From: Acidobacteriota bacterium
GTDB taxonomy: Bacteria; Acidobacteriota; UBA6911; JACQSX01
Assembly: GCA_016199665.1 (NCBI GenBank)
Contig: JACQGG010000128.1
Coordinates: 1-9,907, forward strand
DNA length: 9,907 bases
Direction of reading: 5' to 3'
The notes beneath the pieces were generated by a model. It saw nothing but the letters and a program-made list of their open reading frames with translations. It was not told the DNA's origin and made no database searches. Below are positions 7,030 through 9,907 of this stretch, in pieces (the first letter of the stretch is position 1; each line of letters starts with the position of its first letter). A program made the translations under genes and the position numbers.

Positions 7030-7094
7030 GCTTGGCGCGGGCCGGAGTTGCAGGCCAGTCCAGGAAACCTCGCAAACGCGAACCGGGCTGTGGT

Positions 7095-7658
7095 TCATCC
7101 CGAGCGAGGAGAATCCGTAGACGGCGCGGATCCCTTCAGAGCAGAGGGCGTTTCAGAGTATCTTTCGAAAGTAAAGGTGAACAATTCGGGTTTTCCGTCC
7201 GGAGACTTCGTACCCGGCAACGCGACCCGGGCCGTCAGGGATATCGGAAAGTTCGGTTGCCTGTCGAGGACGGCCTGGAGTGTCTGCGCGTGCTGATCCA
7301 ACACGAGCGGCATGCCGGGCCCCTCAGGCAGATCGCCCCAGTATAGCGTTCCTTTGGCCAGCTTGACCTGGGCCGGCGCCAGCGGCTGGAGGCGGGCATC
7401 GTACAGATAAAGTCGGAACACTCCGGGCGCGATGAGGGTTCCTTCCAGGTGATGCTCGGTGTCCAGCGCCATGAAGAACACGCCGCCGTGCTTCGGGTTG
7501 TGGTCAGAGTGCTCCGCAGGGGTCACTTGCTCCGGCGCCGGAGGCTGCTGCTCCTGCGGCGGCGACGCGGTTTGCCTGCCGGTGCAGGCAGGCAGGGACC
7601 AGCAGAAAACGAAAAGCAGCGCCGCTTGCGAGAATTTTGCTGTTGCCGTTGCGCGCAT
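7095..7658 (-). CDS. Histidine-rich lipoprotein, probably metal-binding
   Basis: The 187-residue product has a lipoprotein signal: hydrophobic AALLFVFCWSLPA (12-24), then Cys25 in the lipobox LPAC. A Pro/Gln-rich flexible linker (33-48) follows. The core begins with a His cluster, EHSDHNPKHGG (49-59: His50, 53, 57), and continues with DTEHHLEGTLIAPGVFRLYLYD (66-87) and AQVKLAKGTLYW (96-107). The HGG...HHLE...GxxRLYLYD arrangement matches, as I recall it, uncharacterised periplasmic proteins near metal-efflux genes. Metal capture or delivery at the membrane is an inference. It is divergent from the TolC gene 113 bases away, so the two may share control. No clear Shine-Dalgarno precedes ATG 7658. 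A 7-bp palindrome lies inside the linker-coding region. I cannot assign a named family. Confidence 0.85.
   Translation of the reverse strand: MRATATAKFSQAALLFVFCWSLPACTGRQTASPPQEQQPPAPEQVTPAEHSDHNPKHGGVFFMALDTEHHLEGTLIAPGVFRLYLYDARLQPLAPAQVKLAKGTLYWGDLPEGPGMPLVLDQHAQTLQAVLDRQPNFPISLTARVALPGTKSPDGKPELFTFTFERYSETPSALKGSAPSTDSPRSG
7573..7590. repeat. Perfect 7-bp-stem palindrome in the lipoprotein gene
   Basis: TGCCTGC (7573-7579), a CGGT loop and GCAGGCA (7584-7590) form a perfect hairpin, followed by a further GGCAGG run. It lies just after the lipobox codon, in a linker region where an insertion would be tolerated. The core CTGCCGG(C/T)G is shared with the palindrome at 743-760. Confidence 0.5.
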
Positions 7659-7771
7659 GCTGGGCGATTCTTAAAAGGTAAGCCTGATCGACAAAGTTAA
7701 GAGACCCTTTCTCTAGCGGCGGTCGGCGGTTCAATTTATAGGACGCGCGGCAAAAAGTCTAGCGGAGGAAA
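7659..7771. promoter_or_regulatory. Divergent control region between lipoprotein and efflux operon
   Basis: This 113-base gap must drive the lipoprotein leftwards and the TolC operon rightwards. It holds a short inverted repeat, AGAGA (7700-7704) and TCTCT (7710-7714) around CCCTT, that could be an operator half-site pair. It also holds an AT-rich TTTATA (7735-7740) suited to a -10. No convincing -35 and no known metal-regulator operator could be recognised. Confidence 0.35.
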
Positions 7772-9103
7772 ATGACTAACTCTAAACTGCAGAATTCACG
7801 GGGAACGATGAGCTACGAAAAAAAGAGCGCGATTGCCTTCCTGTTGTTGAGCCTCACGGTGTCCGGGTTATACGCCCAGCAGCCTCTTACATTGCAGCAG
7901 GCACTGGAGCAGGCTAAAAACAACAATCGCCTGTACCAGTCTCACCTTCAAAGAGTTGAGTTACTCAAAGGAAAATTCGATCAGGCGGGCAGGCGCCCGA
8001 ATCCGCAACTGGAATCCGCCGTCGCGAGCACCCCCAGCGGGGAGGATCACGCTCTTTCGCTGTTGGTGGTCCAGAAGTGGGAGCGCGGCGGGAAGAGGGA
8101 ACTTCGCCGGCAGATTGCCGGCGGCGAAGTAGAGCAGGCTCAACTGCAAGCCGACGACTTCGCCCGGGTCCTAAGTGCCCAGATACGCCTGGTCTTTCTG
8201 GAACAGCTTCGGTTGCAGAAAGAGACTTCTGTACTCGAGGCTCATATGAACAGGATCAACCGGATGATCAAGCTGGATGAAGTCAGAGTCCGCGAAGGGG
8301 AGGTTCCGGCTCTCAACCTGGCGCATCTGCAGGTGGAGCTTATGCGGACTTCAATCCGTAAGGAAGATCTGGAAAACCAGAGAAAATTGGCTCAATTTCG
8401 TCTTAACGCGTTGATAGGTGGCGTTCCGGAAACGGAAAACAGCCTGGTCGACGAAGAAGGGGAAAAAGGCGTGCTTCCCTCGGCGGAGCAGGCGACGAGT
8501 TACGCGCTGAAGAACCGCCCCGACCTTAAGAGACTGCGGATCGCCCTGCAGCAATCGCAGCACGAGATCGATATGGAAGAGGCGGTCAAAAAGCTGGACT
8601 GGAACGTGGGACTCGGTTACCAGCGGGAGCATACAACTTTTGGAAGGGAGGATGTAATCCCCAGGGATCTCTTTCGATCCCTGACCGATACGGATCACGT
8701 GCTCCAACTGAAACTTCAGGTCCCTATTCCACTCTGGGATAATAATGCAGGTAATGTGGCTGCGGCGATCTCGCAGAAAAAGGCGAGAGAGGCCGAATTG
8801 GCCTATGCGGAGTCCGTGGTGCGCGCTGAAATCCTGGCCACCCTGCAGCGGTACCGGCAAAACCAGGGCCTGAGTGAAACGCTTTATAAGACGCTTCTTC
8901 CGGGACTTGAGGCGGATCTGCAGCGCGAAGAGGCAGCTTACGAATTGACAGGAGTAGGGCTGGGAGACTGGATTCGAGACCAAAGGAACTACTCGGAAGG
9001 AGCGCTGCAGGGCGTTGAAACAGATTTTGAGTTGAGGAAAGCAGTGGTAGAATTGGAGGGAGAAGTCGGAGGATCATTGCAGCAGGTAGCTCAGACCCCT
9101 TAG
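7772..9103 (+). CDS. TolC-family outer-membrane efflux protein, CzcC-like
   Basis: The 443-residue protein is the outer-membrane channel of a tripartite efflux system. A signal peptide (hydrophobic 20-33, ending YAQ) is followed by the two tandem TolC repeats. The first has LTLQQALEQAKNNN (39-52), VVQKWERGGKRELRR (99-113) and REGEVPALNLAHLQVEL (174-190). The second has YALKNRPDLKRLRIALQQS, then the LQVPIPLWDNNAGNVAAA motif typical of the CzcC/CusC-like group. Long helical coiled-coil stretches fill the rest, and the length is normal. ATG 7772 has GGAGGA at 7764-7769, close by; ATG 7808, with GGGGA before it, would give a more ordinary signal peptide and is a fair alternative. The next gene starts 19 bases after the stop, so the two are one operon. 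The metal-export role is inferred from family style and the His-rich neighbours; the pump genes are not in the window. Confidence 0.93.
   Translation: MTNSKLQNSRGTMSYEKKSAIAFLLLSLTVSGLYAQQPLTLQQALEQAKNNNRLYQSHLQRVELLKGKFDQAGRRPNPQLESAVASTPSGEDHALSLLVVQKWERGGKRELRRQIAGGEVEQAQLQADDFARVLSAQIRLVFLEQLRLQKETSVLEAHMNRINRMIKLDEVRVREGEVPALNLAHLQVELMRTSIRKEDLENQRKLAQFRLNALIGGVPETENSLVDEEGEKGVLPSAEQATSYALKNRPDLKRLRIALQQSQHEIDMEEAVKKLDWNVGLGYQREHTTFGREDVIPRDLFRSLTDTDHVLQLKLQVPIPLWDNNAGNVAAAISQKKAREAELAYAESVVRAEILATLQRYRQNQGLSETLYKTLLPGLEADLQREEAAYELTGVGLGDWIRDQRNYSEGALQGVETDFELRKAVVELEGEVGGSLQQVAQTP
8101..8130. repeat. 30-base imperfect palindrome within the TolC gene
   Basis: CGCCGGCA (8105-8112) and TGCCGGCG (8116-8123) pair perfectly around GAT. 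The flanking ACTTCG at 8101-8106 and CGAAGT at 8125-8130 extend the symmetry across a 3-base bulge. It encodes part of the ordinary coiled coil (LRRQIAGGEVE), so it may be chance of codon use. Confidence 0.4.
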
Positions 9104-9122
9104 GGGACGGGGAGGCGACGGC

Positions 9123-9683
9123 GTGACGATGCTGGTGAGAAAGGGATTAGCGTTCTGGAGCTGTTTTTTCTGCGTGGCTGCAGTCGGCTGGGCCCACGAA
9201 GGGGAGCTTTCAAAGGACATCCTGAAGAAGTTCTTCCCGGAGGCTGAGAACTTTGTAAGCCGCCAGAAGTCTCTATCGTCGCAGGCGATTCAAAAGGTTG
9301 AGCAGGCCCTGGGAGGGAAGGTTCAGGATGTCGACAAGAATCTTACCGTCTATGTTGCGATTAGCAAGGATCCTCAGACCAGCAAGACCCGGTCGATCGG
9401 AGGAGTCTTGATGGTTGACACCAACGGAACTCTGGGCCCGATTGACCTGGCTGTGGGTTACGCCTTGGATGGCACGGTCAAAAAGGTCGTCATCTTGAAG
9501 AATCAGGATGAAAAGGGTCTCGAGTCAGCAGCTTTTCTCAAGCAGTTGGAAGGAAGAGGACTTTCCGGCGGCTGGGACCCGCAGAAGGATTTCAATCTGG
9601 CTGGAAATCCTGCCAGCGCGCGTGAAGTGATTCTGGCAGTGCGACGCGGCATGCTGCTGTTCCGGGCTTTTGTGAATCCATGA
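9123..9683 (+). CDS. Periplasmic FMN-binding-domain protein in the efflux operon
   Basis: The 186-residue exported protein has a signal peptide of about 24 residues, ending VGWA. The mature chain starts HEGELSKDILKKFFPEAENF. The FMN_bind-type core follows: LTVYVAI (74-80), IGGVLMVDTNGTLGPIDLAVGYALDGTVKKVVIL in outline (92-125), then DEKGLESAAFLKQLEGRGL (129-147) and NLAGNPASAREVILAVRRG (158-176). That last block aligns with the SGATxSS-R-x-V block of RnfG/NqrC/NosR-type domains, but the flavinylated Thr position is Pro163. FMN, if bound, is therefore probably not covalently attached there. GTG 9123 is chosen because GGGGAGG (9109-9115) sits 7 bases before it; ATG 9129 is possible. It lies 19 bases after the TolC gene and overlaps the next gene by ATGA. 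Its job in an efflux operon is unknown; redox handling of a metal is a guess. Confidence 0.85.
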   Translation: MTMLVRKGLAFWSCFFCVAAVGWAHEGELSKDILKKFFPEAENFVSRQKSLSSQAIQKVEQALGGKVQDVDKNLTVYVAISKDPQTSKTRSIGGVLMVDTNGTLGPIDLAVGYALDGTVKKVVILKNQDEKGLESAAFLKQLEGRGLSGGWDPQKDFNLAGNPASAREVILAVRRGMLLFRAFVNP

Positions 9684-9907
9684 ATGCGCGCGTGATTGGA
9701 TCAAAGAAGAGATTACTGTTTCTGCTGCTCCTTGCGGCTTACACAGGACGTGTGTGGCCCCACGAAGGTGAAGACCACACCAAGGACGCAACTCTGCAAA
9801 CTCAGACAGCCGGACCGAATCAGTTGTTTCAGGTTTCTCTAGCGCACCTGCCGGATGCTCCGATTGCCGGCCAAACCGTGAAGTTTCTGGCGCGGCTGGA
9901 GGAGACC
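9680..9907 (+). CDS. Secreted protein, 5' part only (cut by window end)
   Basis: An ATG at 9680 overlaps the FMN-domain gene's TGA as ATGA, and the frame stays open for all 76 codons to the window edge. The N-terminus is a clear signal peptide (SKKRLLFLLLLAAYTGRVW, 8-26). The mature chain then starts near PHEGEDHTKDA, a short His/acidic stretch like the HEGE start of the preceding protein. After a Thr/Gln-rich linker comes FQVSLAHLPDAPIAGQTV (50-67), which has the feel of an Ig-like or YtkA/FixH-type beta domain. It could equally be the N-terminal part of an RND periplasmic adaptor. There is too little sequence to decide. Translational coupling ties it to the efflux operon. Confidence 0.8.
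   Translation, partial: MNARVIGSKKRLLFLLLLAAYTGRVWPHEGEDHTKDATLQTQTAGPNQLFQVSLAHLPDAPIAGQTVKFLARLEET

Noticed and set aside
7030..7094. Terminator between the small secreted protein and the lipoprotein
   Set aside because: No stem-loop with a T-tract could be found in the 65 bases.
7449..7700. Arg/Cys-rich plus-strand small frames opposite the lipoprotein start
   Set aside because: They are antisense to the lipobox and His-rich coding region, with no ribosome site and only the complement's biased composition.

Overview
The window is GC-rich bacterial chromosome, about nine-tenths coding, with short intergenic gaps and no RNA gene, insertion sequence or CRISPR array that I can see. Shine-Dalgarno sites, lipobox and Sec signal peptides, and a TolC-type outer-membrane protein point to a Gram-negative (diderm) host. 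The style of the CoaE (an AALMIETG segment and YADYAIDTSG near the C-terminus), a small secreted three-cysteine protein resembling the DUF5818-like family, a secreted amidohydrolase and a YVTN beta-propeller together suggest Acidobacteriota, probably an environmental genome. This placement is inference from recalled family habits, not from a search.

Layout, left to right. (1) 1-2140, plus strand: a tandem-repeat/hairpin patch, then folD (one-carbon metabolism) and, 33 bp later, a secreted seven-bladed YVTN beta-propeller protein. (2) 2264-4218, minus strand: a polytopic flippase-like membrane protein (LPG synthase TM / UPF0104) followed, through a 4-base GTGA overlap, by a UDP-glucuronate-4-epimerase-like extended SDR. 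These look like an envelope glycan or glycolipid pair. (3) 4325-4942, plus strand: coaE, the last step of CoA synthesis, divergent from the membrane protein. (4) 4967-6439, minus strand: a secreted metal-dependent amidohydrolase of the prolidase/imidazolonepropionase-like type, convergent with coaE. (5) 6685-7029, plus strand: the small secreted three-cysteine protein. (6) 7095-7658, minus strand: a histidine-rich lipoprotein. (7) 7772-9907, plus strand: a tight operon of a CzcC-like TolC protein, a periplasmic FMN-binding-domain protein and a further secreted protein that overlaps it by ATGA and runs off the window.

The most interesting part is the right third (7095-9907). A His-rich lipoprotein lies divergently from an efflux outer-membrane factor, and that factor is co-transcribed with an FMN-binding-domain protein and a second exported protein. 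Both of those proteins begin their predicted mature chain with His-Glu-Gly-Glu. I read this as the start of an RND-type metal efflux locus with an unusual periplasmic flavin or redox component. The FMN-domain protein lacks the threonine used for covalent FMN attachment in RnfG/NqrC-type proteins. The RND adaptor and pump would be expected just beyond the right edge, but that is not visible here. The left two thirds hold ordinary housekeeping and envelope genes, with some short-repeat oddities.
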